Shown here piece after piece: positions 17,422 to 25,590 of a stretch of 64,000 bases of DNA. The position numbers and the translations under genes are program-made. Each line of letters begins with the position of its first letter. The first letter of the stretch is position 1. Source of the DNA: Seonamhaeicola maritimus (GTDB taxonomy: Bacteria; Bacteroidota; Bacteroidia; Flavobacteriales; Flavobacteriaceae); NCBI RefSeq assembly GCF_008056315.1, contig NZ_VRKQ01000008.1:1258957-1322956 (forward strand), written 5' to 3'. The notes beneath the pieces were generated by a model. It was not told where the DNA came from, did not search any database, and worked only from the letters and a program-made list of their open reading frames with translations.

Positions 17422-18105
17422 ATGAACTTTTTTAGATACATATTTATTTTATTTCCCACGCTCTTGTTGGCACAAACCAATGAAGTGCAGAATGATTCTA
17501 TATCTACTAAAGAGTATTTAATTATTGAAGGTGATTCTGTACCTAGAACTTCTATAGGTTTAGAAGAAGTGAAACTTTTGCACAGACTAAAGTTTGATAG
17601 TAAAGAGGATCGTATTAGATATTTAATTCTACGAAGAAAAACAGTCAAAGTATATCCTTATGCTAAATTAGCTGCAGTTAGATTAGATTCTATGAATAAT
17701 CGATTGGCTAATATGAAAAGGAATCGAGATAAGAAGCGTTATACTAAGCGTGTTCAAAAATATATTGAAGGTGAGTTCTCGGATGAATTAAAAAAAATGA
17801 CCCGTACAGAAGGTCAGATTTTGGTTAAATTAATTCATAGGCAAACGGGTGTTACTACTTTCGATCTGGTAAAAGAGTTACGTAATGGCTGGAGAGCCTT
17901 TTGGTATAATACCACGGCAAGCATGTTTGATATTTCTTTAAAGCGTGAGTTTGATCCTGAAAATGTAAAAGAAGATTATTTAATTGAAGATATTTTGCAG
18001 CGTAATTTTCAAAGCGGACGTCTAGAAGCACAAAAATCGGCTATTGATTTTGATTTTTATGATCTCACAGAAAAGTGGTTGAATCCAGATTCTAAATCAA
18101 AATAA
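17422..18105 (+). CDS. DUF4294 family exported protein
   Basis: A 227-residue protein from the ATG at 17422, chosen because it opens a signal peptide (M-N-F-F-R-Y, hydrophobic core, L-L-A-Q); an ATG 39 bases upstream only adds an unlikely extension. The conserved block Y-L-I-L-R-R-K-T-V-K-V-Y-P-Y-A-K-L-A (about 69-86) and the downstream R-N-G-W-R-A-F-W-Y-N identify the DUF4294 family, which is widespread in Bacteroidota and has no known function. It is followed four bases later by a PAQR-family gene. Confidence 0.85.
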   Translation: MNFFRYIFILFPTLLLAQTNEVQNDSISTKEYLIIEGDSVPRTSIGLEEVKLLHRLKFDSKEDRIRYLILRRKTVKVYPYAKLAAVRLDSMNNRLANMKRNRDKKRYTKRVQKYIEGEFSDELKKMTRTEGQILVKLIHRQTGVTTFDLVKELRNGWRAFWYNTTASMFDISLKREFDPENVKEDYLIEDILQRNFQSGRLEAQKSAIDFDFYDLTEKWLNPDSKSK

Positions 18106-18109
18106 TTTC

Positions 18110-18736
18110 ATGCGAAAGCAAACCTTTTTTGAAGAAAAACTCAATTCCATAACACACGGTATTGGTGCTCTTTTTGGAATTGCAGCCTTAGTGCTATTAG
18201 TTATTTATGAAACTAAAAAGACGGATTGGAGCCTGTTTAGTGTCATTGTCTATGGTATTTCCATTATTATTTTATTTACAGCTTCTACTTTGTATCATTC
18301 AGTTAGTAGTGAAAAACGAAAACATTATTTTAGAATAGTAGATCATATAAGTATTTACCTGTTAATTGCTGGAACTTATACACCGGTTTTGTTAATTACG
18401 TTAAGTGATACCTTAGGATGGTTACTCTTTTGGGTTGTTTGGGGTATTGCTGCTTTTGGTGTTATTTTAAAACTTTTTTTTACAGGACAGTTTGAGACTT
18501 TTTCAACCTTATTGTATTTGGTCATGGGCTGGTTGATTGTTTTTGATTTTTCAAACTTATCTGAAGCAGTTGATAGTAATGCTATTTTATTATTATTTGC
18601 CGGTGGTTTAGCCTACACAGGAGGCATTATTTTTTATGTTATTGAAAAGATTCCCTTTAATCATGTTATTTGGCATTTGTTTGTTTTGGCAGGTGCCATA
18701 TTTCATTTTTTTATGATATTTTTTTATATAATTTAG
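18110..18736 (+). CDS. PAQR/hemolysin III family membrane protein
   Basis: A 208-residue protein with seven membrane helices and the family's conserved polar residues: N-S-I-T-H-G near residue 12, S-T-L-Y-H-S near 59-64, H-I-S-I-Y-L-L-I-A-G-T-Y-T-P near 77-90, and a last helix with W-H-L-F-V-L-A-G-A-I-F-H-F. These His/Ser/Asp positions form the zinc-binding site in the family. The old name hemolysin III is misleading; the role is membrane homeostasis or hydrolase-like activity. It starts four bases after the DUF4294 gene. Confidence 0.9.
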   Translation: MRKQTFFEEKLNSITHGIGALFGIAALVLLVIYETKKTDWSLFSVIVYGISIIILFTASTLYHSVSSEKRKHYFRIVDHISIYLLIAGTYTPVLLITLSDTLGWLLFWVVWGIAAFGVILKLFFTGQFETFSTLLYLVMGWLIVFDFSNLSEAVDSNAILLLFAGGLAYTGGIIFYVIEKIPFNHVIWHLFVLAGAIFHFFMIFFYII

Positions 18737-18740
18737 TGGT

Positions 18741-19232
18741 ATGACTGAAATTACACTTGCAACAAATACAGAAGATTATAAAATCATTGAAGATTTAGCC
18801 AATATTATTTGGCGAGAGCATTATACTGCCATTATAGGGAAGCCTCAAGTAGATTATATGCTTGATAAGTTTCAATCCGTTGAGGCCATTGAAGGTCAAA
18901 TCTCTGAAGGTTATGAATATTATTTGCTTAGTAATGAAGATATTAATGTAGGTTACATTTCAATTAATAAAGAAGATGATAGCTTATTTTTAAGTAAAAT
19001 ATATGTGGTAGGGGAGTTTAGAGGTAGAGATATTGGAAAGACAGCTTTAATCTTTGTAGAAGACAAGGCTAAGGCTTATAACCTCAATACAATTAGACTT
19101 ACTGTAAATATCAATAACCTTAATTCTATTAAGGCTTACGAGAAATTAGGCTTTAAAAAAGTTGGTCCAATTGTGATTGATATAGGCAATGGCTTCATTA
19201 TGGATGATTTTGAGATGGTGAAAGAGCTCTAA
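18741..19232 (+). CDS. GNAT-family N-acetyltransferase
   Basis: A 163-residue single-domain GNAT protein. The acetyl-CoA loop is R-G-R-D-I-G-K-T (about 94-101), preceded by the L-S-K-I-Y-V strand, and the C-terminal N-S-I-K-A-Y-E-K-L-G-F-K segment is typical. The acceptor is unknown. It follows the PAQR gene after four bases and overlaps the convergent DUF4268 gene by four. Confidence 0.88.
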   Translation: MTEITLATNTEDYKIIEDLANIIWREHYTAIIGKPQVDYMLDKFQSVEAIEGQISEGYEYYLLSNEDINVGYISINKEDDSLFLSKIYVVGEFRGRDIGKTALIFVEDKAKAYNLNTIRLTVNINNLNSIKAYEKLGFKKVGPIVIDIGNGFIMDDFEMVKEL

Positions 19233-19657
19233 CCCTCAATAACCTCTTTATATTCTTCAAAAAAAGCTTCGAATAAACTCATTTTTTTATTGAAGAATTC
19301 CATAACAACTTGCCATGAGTTTTTATTGTGAATAGATGCTTTTTGCTCCAATGGAATATAGATTCTAGAGATTTCCTTATAATTTTCTAAAACGTATTCT
19401 TCATCAAAAATTGCATCAGGTAAGAAATCATCGAGTAAAATAGATTTTAGAGCCGTTAGCTTTTCCCAGTATTTAATACGGTGTTCTAAATCGTCTTCAA
19501 GGTCTAGAGCTACCAATGCTTTTTTGGTGTCAAAATGAAATTTAAAGCTGAGTCCTTTTAGCTTGGTATCATAAAGAATCCACTTCCTCGGAAATGATTT
19601 TCCAAAACTGGTCCAAAATTCTTGTCTTAATATTCTAGATTCTTCCTTTGAAAACAT
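19229..19657 (-). CDS. DUF4268 domain protein
   Basis: A 142-residue soluble protein matching the Bacteroidota DUF4268 family: the start F-S-K-E-E-S-R-x-L-R-Q-E-F-W-T-S-F-G-K and the later I-F-D-E-E-Y-V-L motif are characteristic. In other species the domain also occurs fused to restriction-associated proteins, but this short stand-alone form has no known function. It is the last gene of a minus-strand run with a ZIP transporter and a methyltransferase. Confidence 0.8.
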   Translation of the reverse strand: MFSKEESRILRQEFWTSFGKSFPRKWILYDTKLKGLSFKFHFDTKKALVALDLEDDLEHRIKYWEKLTALKSILLDDFLPDAIFDEEYVLENYKEISRIYIPLEQKASIHNKNSWQVVMEFFNKKMSLFEAFFEEYKEVIEG

Positions 19658-19661
19658 TTAA

Positions 19662-20336
19662 TTATATCAAATAAGCCACAGCAACACCCAAAATAATGGC
19701 AACAAATTTAGACATGTTAAATTTATGTCCGTCGCTACTTTCAAATAAAATGGTAGTAGAAATATGAAAAAAGATTCCAATGACAATAGCATTTAATACA
19801 TGTCCGTATTGAGCCATAGATTCCCATGTATGAGAAATTAACGTTCCTAAAGGTGTCATACAGGCAAAGACCAATAAGAATAAGGCAATCTGAAATTTGC
19901 TATACTTAGCCTTAAATAAAAACATACTTATTATAGTGGCAATAGGAATTTTATGAACCAAAACACCATATACCATGTCATTATGTTCATGTATAGCAAA
20001 ACCTTCTAAAAAACTATGAATACATAAACTAATAAATAGCAGCCACGGAAAAGCGGTACTGTTTTTATGAATATGTACATGCCCATGTTCAGCCCCCTTA
20101 GAGAATAACTCCAATACAATTTGCAGCAAAATACCGCCCATAATAAAAAGTCCGGTAAGCTTAGTGTCTAAATGATTATAAACTTCAGGCAAAAGTTCAA
20201 AAAGGGTAAGCGCCAATAAAAAAGCACCACTAAAAGATAGTAGGAGTTTGGTGTTCCAAGATTTACTGTTTTTTGTAAAACTTGCCAAAATAACGCCTAA
20301 AACTACGGCAAGAAAAGGAAAAAGATAATCACTCAT
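19662..20336 (-). CDS. ZIP-family metal transporter
   Basis: A 224-residue protein with about eight membrane helices. The metal-translocating motifs are H-S-F-L-E-G-F-A-I-H-E-H in helix 4 (about 107-118) and H-K-I-P-I-A-T in helix 5 (about 128-134); a His-rich stretch, H-G-H-V-H-I-H-K (about 84-91), lies in the loop before. This indicates uptake or redistribution of zinc or another divalent metal. It is placed between the methyltransferase and DUF4268 genes. Confidence 0.88.
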   Translation of the reverse strand: MSDYLFPFLAVVLGVILASFTKNSKSWNTKLLLSFSGAFLLALTLFELLPEVYNHLDTKLTGLFIMGGILLQIVLELFSKGAEHGHVHIHKNSTAFPWLLFISLCIHSFLEGFAIHEHNDMVYGVLVHKIPIATIISMFLFKAKYSKFQIALFLLVFACMTPLGTLISHTWESMAQYGHVLNAIVIGIFFHISTTILFESSDGHKFNMSKFVAIILGVAVAYLI

Positions 20337-20371
20337 GTAAAAATATACTGGTAATAAAGTCGATTACCGAC

Positions 20372-21103
20372 CTATTTGAAAATCATTACTAAACGTTCAG
20401 AGGTTTTATTACTAAACTTACGCAATTTATAATCTCCAAAAACATCAAGCAAATGTACATCAGCTTTTTTAAATAATTCTTCAAAATCATTTAAAGTAAA
20501 AGCTCTAACACGCTCCTGAAAGTTGTATAAACGATTGTCAACCGTAAAACTTATATCCTTTATAACATAACCATCTTCAACATAGCGTTTTAAATTGAAA
20601 GTTATGTCATCAACAATTTTAACTTCTTCTGGTACCAAATTATCTATAACAAACTCACTATTCATAAAGTCTATCACGCCAAAACCATATTCATTTAAAT
20701 TGGCCTTAATTGCCATTATAGTATTTAAGTTATCGGCATCATCATCAAAATATCCAAAACTGGTAAACAAGTTAAAAACGACATCAAACTGCTTTGGGTA
20801 AGGTTTACACATATCATGCACATCAAATTTCAATCTATGATTTTCATGTTGTTTGGCAAACTCTATGCTATTTTCACTCAAATCTACACCCGTAACATCG
20901 TAGCCAATTTTATTCAGATAACGGGCGTGTCTTCCACGTCCGCAAGCTAAGTCTAAAATGGTTCCATGCTCCGGAATATTTAAATAATGCGTAAGCGTGT
21001 CCATAAACGCATGCGCCTCAGTGTCGTCTCTATCCTTATATAAAATATGGTAATATGGCGTATCAAACCAAGAAGAAAACCATGTAGTTGTATCTGCTAT
21101 CAT
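20372..21103 (-). CDS. Class I SAM-dependent methyltransferase
   Basis: A 243-residue protein. SAM-binding motif I is I-L-D-L-A-C-G-R-G-R-H (about 45-55), followed by the acidic V-T-G-V-D-L-S strand (about 65-71) and an F-D-V-V-F-N-L strand as post-I motif. Small-molecule or other substrate unknown. It is first in a minus-strand run, with a dispersed-type repeat just upstream of it. Confidence 0.85.
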   Translation of the reverse strand: MIADTTTWFSSWFDTPYYHILYKDRDDTEAHAFMDTLTHYLNIPEHGTILDLACGRGRHARYLNKIGYDVTGVDLSENSIEFAKQHENHRLKFDVHDMCKPYPKQFDVVFNLFTSFGYFDDDADNLNTIMAIKANLNEYGFGVIDFMNSEFVIDNLVPEEVKIVDDITFNLKRYVEDGYVIKDISFTVDNRLYNFQERVRAFTLNDFEELFKKADVHLLDVFGDYKLRKFSNKTSERLVMIFK

Positions 21104-21113
21104 TAATTATTTT

Positions 21114-21205
21114 TAGGGGGTTCCCACGCTATCGCGTCGTCAGGCTTTCCTCTATATCTTTTGCTCCGCAAAAGGATGCCGTTGCAATCCTTAACCCAAT
21201 TCCCG
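21114..21205. repeat. Dispersed-type intergenic repeat with two hairpins
   Basis: This stretch has a base composition unlike its surroundings (G/C-rich) and two perfect hairpins: ACGC/GCGT around TATC (21126-21137) and CTTTTGC (21158-21164) with GCAAAAG (21168-21174) around TCC. From memory, sequences of this form (tandem small hairpins between genes, often mis-annotated as short ORFs) occur in many copies in flavobacterial genomes. Only one copy lies in this window, so its repeat status is recalled, not shown. It separates the divergent methyltransferase genes. Confidence 0.5.
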
Positions 21206-21327
21206 TTAACAAAATTTTAACACAAAAGTACATGATTTTTTTTCATTTAAAAATTTCGTTTTCACAGAAGAAAATTACCCTATTTTTGCATTCTAGTTAT
21301 CGTTAAGCAATTAAGTAGTAGCAAAAC

Positions 21328-22485
21328 ATGGAAGAAAATTTCAAAATGGTGGCCAAAACTTTATTTGGTTTTGAAGAATTGTTGTCAAAAGAGCTTACAC
21401 AATTAGGTGCTCAAGAAATAAAGTCAGGTGTAAGAAACGTTAGTTTTGTGGGCGATAAAGGCTTTATGTACAAAGCTAATTTAGGATTGCGTACTGCCAT
21501 TAAAATTTTAAAACCCATCCATACTTTTACCGTAAGTAGCGAGAAAGATTTATACGATAAAATTTATAAAATGGATTGGAGCCCGTATTTAAAACCTACA
21601 GGTTCTTTGGCTATAGATGCTACCATCCATTCCGATTTGTTTTCGCACTCCCTATTTATTGCTCAAAAAACTAAAGATGCTATTGTAGATAAGTTTAGAG
21701 ATACCATGGGTCAAAGACCTAATGTAGATTTAAAATTCCCCGATGTAAAAATTAATGTACATATAGATCGCAGACAATGTACTATTTCATTGGATTCATC
21801 TGGTGATTCTTTACATAAGCGTGGTTATAAAACAGCTACTAATATTGCGCCTATAAATGAGGTTTTGGCTGCTGGATTAATTATGCTTTCCGGTTGGGAC
21901 GGACAGTCTGATTTTATGGATCCCATGTGTGGCTCAGGTACCATGCTTATTGAAGCTGCTATGATTGCTTGTAATATTCCACCCAATTTAATGCGAAAGG
22001 AATTTGCTTTTGAGCGTTGGCAAGATTGGGATGTTGAGTTGTTTGAAAAAATAGAAGAATCTTTACTTAGTAAAACGCGTGATTTCCATCATAGAATTAT
22101 AGGGTATGATAAAGCCCCAAGTGCCGTTTATAAAGCTATTGATAATGTTAAAAATGCACAGTTAGATGATTTTATAACTGTTAAACATGAAGACTTTTTT
22201 AAAACCCAAAAAGGCTATGAAGAAAAATTACACATGGTATTTAATCCACCTTATGGTGAGCGTTTAAATATAGATATGGAAGCCTTTTATAAAAATATTG
22301 GGGATACCCTTAAACAAAATTACCCAGGAACCGATGCTTGGTTTATTACCTCAAACTTGGATGCTTTAAAGCATGTTGGTTTACGTCCTTCAAGAAAAAT
22401 ACAACTGTTTAATGCTAAACTAGAATCTCGTTTAGTTAAATATGTGATGTATGAAGGCAGTAAGAAGGGGAAGTATATGAAGTAG
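21328..22485 (+). CDS. THUMP-domain RNA guanine/adenine methyltransferase (RlmL/TrmN-like)
   Basis: A 385-residue protein with an N-terminal ferredoxin-like/THUMP region (about 1-160) and a C-terminal methyltransferase domain: SAM motif D-P-M-C-G-S-G-T-M-L-I-E-A-A (about 193-206) and the catalytic N-P-P-Y-G-E-R (about 308-314) of N6-/N2-type RNA methylases. Probably modifies a guanosine in 23S rRNA as the N-terminal half of RlmKL does, though tRNA is possible. It is transcribed alone between two repeat elements. Confidence 0.9.
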   Translation: MEENFKMVAKTLFGFEELLSKELTQLGAQEIKSGVRNVSFVGDKGFMYKANLGLRTAIKILKPIHTFTVSSEKDLYDKIYKMDWSPYLKPTGSLAIDATIHSDLFSHSLFIAQKTKDAIVDKFRDTMGQRPNVDLKFPDVKINVHIDRRQCTISLDSSGDSLHKRGYKTATNIAPINEVLAAGLIMLSGWDGQSDFMDPMCGSGTMLIEAAMIACNIPPNLMRKEFAFERWQDWDVELFEKIEESLLSKTRDFHHRIIGYDKAPSAVYKAIDNVKNAQLDDFITVKHEDFFKTQKGYEEKLHMVFNPPYGERLNIDMEAFYKNIGDTLKQNYPGTDAWFITSNLDALKHVGLRPSRKIQLFNAKLESRLVKYVMYEGSKKGKYMK

Positions 22486-22520
22486 TACTTGTCATTTGGG
22501 ACTAACCTGTGTATCTAACT

Positions 22521-22565
22521 TTATTGTTGCGGATACTGAATCAAGTTCAGCATGACGAAATGAGT
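22521..22565. repeat. Short dispersed-type repeat downstream of the THUMP methyltransferase
   Basis: The core reads ACTGAATCAAGTTCAGCATG, with CTGAA/TTCAG as a small hairpin. From memory this unit is one of the most common intergenic repeats in Bacteroidota and gives rise to spurious ORFs ending in V-M-L-N-L-I-Q-like peptides, as one does here on the minus strand. Only one copy is present in the window. Confidence 0.5.
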
Positions 22566-22753
22566 TAAGGTGTTGAGAATAGTAAGCATTTGAAGTGGTT
22601 TTATCAGTGCGCTTTTCGATTTGTGTAATAATGGTTGTGTGATTGAGCAACTAACATACCAAAAATGGAACGAACCAGAGGAAAATCCGCTGGATTTTAT
22701 GAGTAGGCAAGAACCAAGCAATTATTTTTACACTTTGTTACTTGTTGCTTTTA

Positions 22754-23587
22754 TTAATGCGCATAAAGAATTTTTTTTGCGAATCCAGTTACTCGGTCCA
22801 TATTAATTCCATTTTCTTGTTCAAAAAATAATGGATGATTCGTTTCTGAAATTATAATTTCAGGTATTATTCCAACTTTTTGAGTTTGGACTTTTACTTT
22901 GAGACCTAAAGTATTTGAATAACAATTCAAAGGCGTGTCGATGACTCCATTATAAGGTTTTCTCAAAAACCGATTTTCATTTGTCCAATTTTCTTGTCCA
23001 ATATCAAAATCTTCTTTTCCTATTTCCACCCAAACATTCCAAGTAAATGGCTTATTTTGAGTATCAACTTTAATTTTAATTTGGCCTTTAATGAAAAACC
23101 TCTCTCGATTAATTATACAAATATCTCTTGTTAGTTCTGATTGATTTTTAGTCTCTTCATCTAGATTAAAATAAGATGTAGGTGATTCAGCACCATAGCT
23201 CATTGGTATTTCACCGTGAAATTCACCACATTCGCTACAGTAATATCCCATTTCCTGTATTTCACTTTCTGAATAATGGATTTTCTCAATTTTCCACTCA
23301 TCACTCTTTTTTACTCTGGTAGCTTGATAGCCAATGGGTAAATCGACCAGCGATAATATTGAATTATCAATTTTTATAACTTGAAACAAAGACACTAATA
23401 AACCTATTTCTTGAAAATTTTCGAGAGATTCATTTCCCATAAATTGCCAATCACCATTAAGCTCGTGTGATACAAGAGTTATTGTAGATTTTTCATGCAT
23501 TACGTAAGTAGTAGTATACACAACTGTATTTCCAGATTCTTTGAATTTCCTACCTTTTTTGAAAATATTTTTAAATGAAAAGCTCAT
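22754..23587 (-). CDS. DUF2199 domain protein
   Basis: A 277-residue soluble protein. An N-terminal part of about 110 residues (beta-rich, not recognised) precedes a DUF2199 domain: Y-C-S-E-C-G-E-F-H-G (about 114-123), then P-M-S-Y-G-A-E-S-P, D-I-C-I-I-N-R-E-R-F-F, and F-T-W-N-V-W-V-E near 180. The C-x-x-C-x-x-x-H cluster suggests a small metal site. Function unknown. The gene stands alone, with 164 bp upstream and a region holding a repeat remnant downstream. Confidence 0.82.
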   Translation of the reverse strand: MSFSFKNIFKKGRKFKESGNTVVYTTTYVMHEKSTITLVSHELNGDWQFMGNESLENFQEIGLLVSLFQVIKIDNSILSLVDLPIGYQATRVKKSDEWKIEKIHYSESEIQEMGYYCSECGEFHGEIPMSYGAESPTSYFNLDEETKNQSELTRDICIINRERFFIKGQIKIKVDTQNKPFTWNVWVEIGKEDFDIGQENWTNENRFLRKPYNGVIDTPLNCYSNTLGLKVKVQTQKVGIIPEIIISETNHPLFFEQENGINMDRVTGFAKKILYAH

Positions 23588-23751
23588 GCGTTATTTTATA
23601 TAGCAGGTAACCTTAAGGAAATGAATATATTTCATATGATTTATATCCACTGACATACAAAGTTAGAATTTTCTTACCTAAAATCAATAAGTACGTATTC
23701 CTAATTATCAACAATTAAGACAATGATATAAACAGAATTAAAAACAGGGAA

Positions 23752-24519
23752 TCAGTCTTCAAAAACAAATTTAATCCCTTCAGAAAACACCATGGGATAT
23801 GCGTTGTCATATGTGTTATTCTTATAATAGGTAGAATAAAAAGTTAACCATGGGTAATTAGCTTCATTAATCAATCCTATTAGCTTAGAGCACTTTTTGT
23901 AATTATTACTTGGTGTGAAAGAAAAGTGTAATTTTTTGTTGGTTTTGTTTTTAGGAAAGGAGTCTGCTTCAATCATATTTGCGAGGGCATCGGCATATTT
24001 TCCTGATGGGTCTGTAGCAATAAAATTATCAAATAATGTATTTTCAGTATCCTCTGTAAGAAGCGCCATTACAACAATACCTCCTTCACTGCCTTTACCA
24101 ATAAAGGTTCTGGATGTATTGTTGGTGTATTTTCCATCAACATAATGTACTAGGTCTTTATAAATGGTGTAATACTCTTGAAATTTATCTGGTGTAGCAT
24201 CTACATCCGGGATATTTGCTAATGAAACCACCAAAGCATCTGTGCCATTTAATTGTTTAACGGCTTTTAAAACTTGCTCAAACTCATCTGTAACTAACTT
24301 AAAATGTTGCTCAGTAAAATCAATTAAAAAAATAGCAGGTAAATTATTGTTTGTTTTATAAGTATCTGGTAAATAGATTTTTGCCTTAATATTTTCTCCG
24401 TTTGAAGAGAATGAAAAGGTTTCAATAGTATTATCTTCTTGATTGGATTTAGAAAAAGAGAGTATTGCTAAAACCGTTATACTAAATCCAATTACTAATA
24501 ACAACTTTTGTCTCTTCAT
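23752..24519 (-). CDS. Exported esterase-like alpha/beta hydrolase fold protein with an unclear catalytic site
   Basis: A 255-residue protein with an N-terminal signal/anchor (about 1-23). The pattern resembles the putative esterase (COG2819/IroE-like) family: an I-Y-L-P-D-T-Y strand, then a nucleophile elbow G-K-G-S-E-G-G (about 142-148) and a late M-V-F-S-E-G-I-K-F-V-F segment. In that family a His precedes the last segment; here the position reads Y-D-N-A-Y-P, with no His, so catalytic activity is doubtful. It is the last gene of a run with DUF3500 and acyltransferase genes. Confidence 0.6.
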   Translation of the reverse strand: MKRQKLLLVIGFSITVLAILSFSKSNQEDNTIETFSFSSNGENIKAKIYLPDTYKTNNNLPAIFLIDFTEQHFKLVTDEFEQVLKAVKQLNGTDALVVSLANIPDVDATPDKFQEYYTIYKDLVHYVDGKYTNNTSRTFIGKGSEGGIVVMALLTEDTENTLFDNFIATDPSGKYADALANMIEADSFPKNKTNKKLHFSFTPSNNYKKCSKLIGLINEANYPWLTFYSTYYKNNTYDNAYPMVFSEGIKFVFED

Positions 24520-24521
24520 AA

Positions 24522-25541
24522 CTAATTATTAGAATGATGTTTAGAATTTTTATAATGCTCTTTAATAATATCTCTACCAAAATCATCATCAAAATCTCGC
24601 CAAACGCAATGAATGTGGTTTGCATTATTTTGGGTGTTGTCTAATTCAATCAAAAAGGTTTTTCCTTGAATTCTGTAGTAATGAGGCTCATCTCTTTTTG
24701 TGCTTCCTGCCCAAGCAAATAAGATGTCGTTAAATTCTTCATTATGAATTTTACTTTCTCTTGCTTGTGCCAATTTATCTGGTAAGTCTCTTAAATATTG
24801 GTACAAAATGGCTTTTAATTTCACTTTTTGTTCATCGTTCAATTTTGTTGCTTTTATGCCAACAGGTTCTAATGGTGTTACTGTAGTGCTGTTAGAAGTA
24901 ACAATGTCTGGGTATGCTGTATCTCTAAAAATAACTTCTTTCTTTTGTTCATCAGATAAAGACTTCATTAATAAATAAGCTAACTTTTCTTCCCTATGAA
25001 GTGTACGTTCTCCTTTTCTACTTCCTTTTTTTATAATGGCCGGATTAGATCCGAAAAAACGAGGAGAAGCAGAAATTTTATGATCTTTTACCGTGAAGTT
25101 TAATGATATGTGATGGCCTTCAAAAGACCATGCCCATATTTTGTCTTCTCTGGGGTTACCATAAATGGCAATATAATAAGCTTTGGCATCTCTAAACTTG
25201 GGGTCACCTCCCAATTCAACTAAAACATTTTCTAAGTCAATAATCTTAGTTGTCTTGTTGTAACCAGATTCGCTTAAAAAGTGTGTGAGCATTTTAAAGA
25301 AAACAGCCTCTTGATCATTATTTAGTTCTTTTAGGGTGATACCTTCTCTAGGGTACATGGTACTTGGTAAAAAATGCCATGAGGTACGAGAGTTGTCATC
25401 AAAAGGCAAACTTACTTTTTTTAATTGTTCCGTATTTAGGCAATCTAAAAACTTAACAACGTGCTTACTTTTATGAAAACTAAATGATAGTAATAAAAAG
25501 ATAGCCATACAGCTAACTGATAGGGTTATTAGCTTTCTCAT
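24522..25541 (-). CDS. DUF3500 family exported protein
   Basis: A 339-residue protein with a signal peptide (about 1-22). Family-type segments are W-H-F-L-P (about 55-59), Y-Y-I-A-I-Y-G-N-P near 122-130, W-A-W-S-F-E-G-H-H-I-S-L-N (about 136-148), and near the end F-A-W-A-G-S, P-H-Y-Y-R-I-Q-G and H-I-H-C-V-W-R-D. Such proteins are common in Bacteroidota and Planctomycetota and are not biochemically characterised. Located two bases from the following esterase-like gene, so probably co-expressed. Confidence 0.82.
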   Translation of the reverse strand: MRKLITLSVSCMAIFLLLSFSFHKSKHVVKFLDCLNTEQLKKVSLPFDDNSRTSWHFLPSTMYPREGITLKELNNDQEAVFFKMLTHFLSESGYNKTTKIIDLENVLVELGGDPKFRDAKAYYIAIYGNPREDKIWAWSFEGHHISLNFTVKDHKISASPRFFGSNPAIIKKGSRKGERTLHREEKLAYLLMKSLSDEQKKEVIFRDTAYPDIVTSNSTTVTPLEPVGIKATKLNDEQKVKLKAILYQYLRDLPDKLAQARESKIHNEEFNDILFAWAGSTKRDEPHYYRIQGKTFLIELDNTQNNANHIHCVWRDFDDDFGRDIIKEHYKNSKHHSNN

Positions 25542-25590
25542 AAGTTTGGTTTTAAAAAGAGATTAAAAATGATTAACACCCTAAGTTACA

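Noticed and set aside
18110-18736. A hemolysin (toxin) gene from the family name hemolysin III
   Set aside because: The sequence is a seven-helix PAQR-type protein; the family name is historical and does not show a haemolytic role.
21088-21306. A 72-codon ORF over the repeat before the THUMP methyltransferase
   Set aside because: It is the translation of a hairpin-rich intergenic repeat; such ORFs are a known artefact of this repeat type.
22521-22721. A 66-codon minus-strand ORF ending in a V-M-L-N-L-I-Q-like peptide
   Set aside because: It reads through the short dispersed-type repeat; peptides of this form are artefacts of the repeat.
22621-22806. A 61-codon ORF between the THUMP methyltransferase and DUF2199 genes
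   Set aside because: No recognised family, poor fit to the local codon style, and its 3' end overlaps the DUF2199 gene. It may be a scrap of a lost gene, but there is no support for a product.
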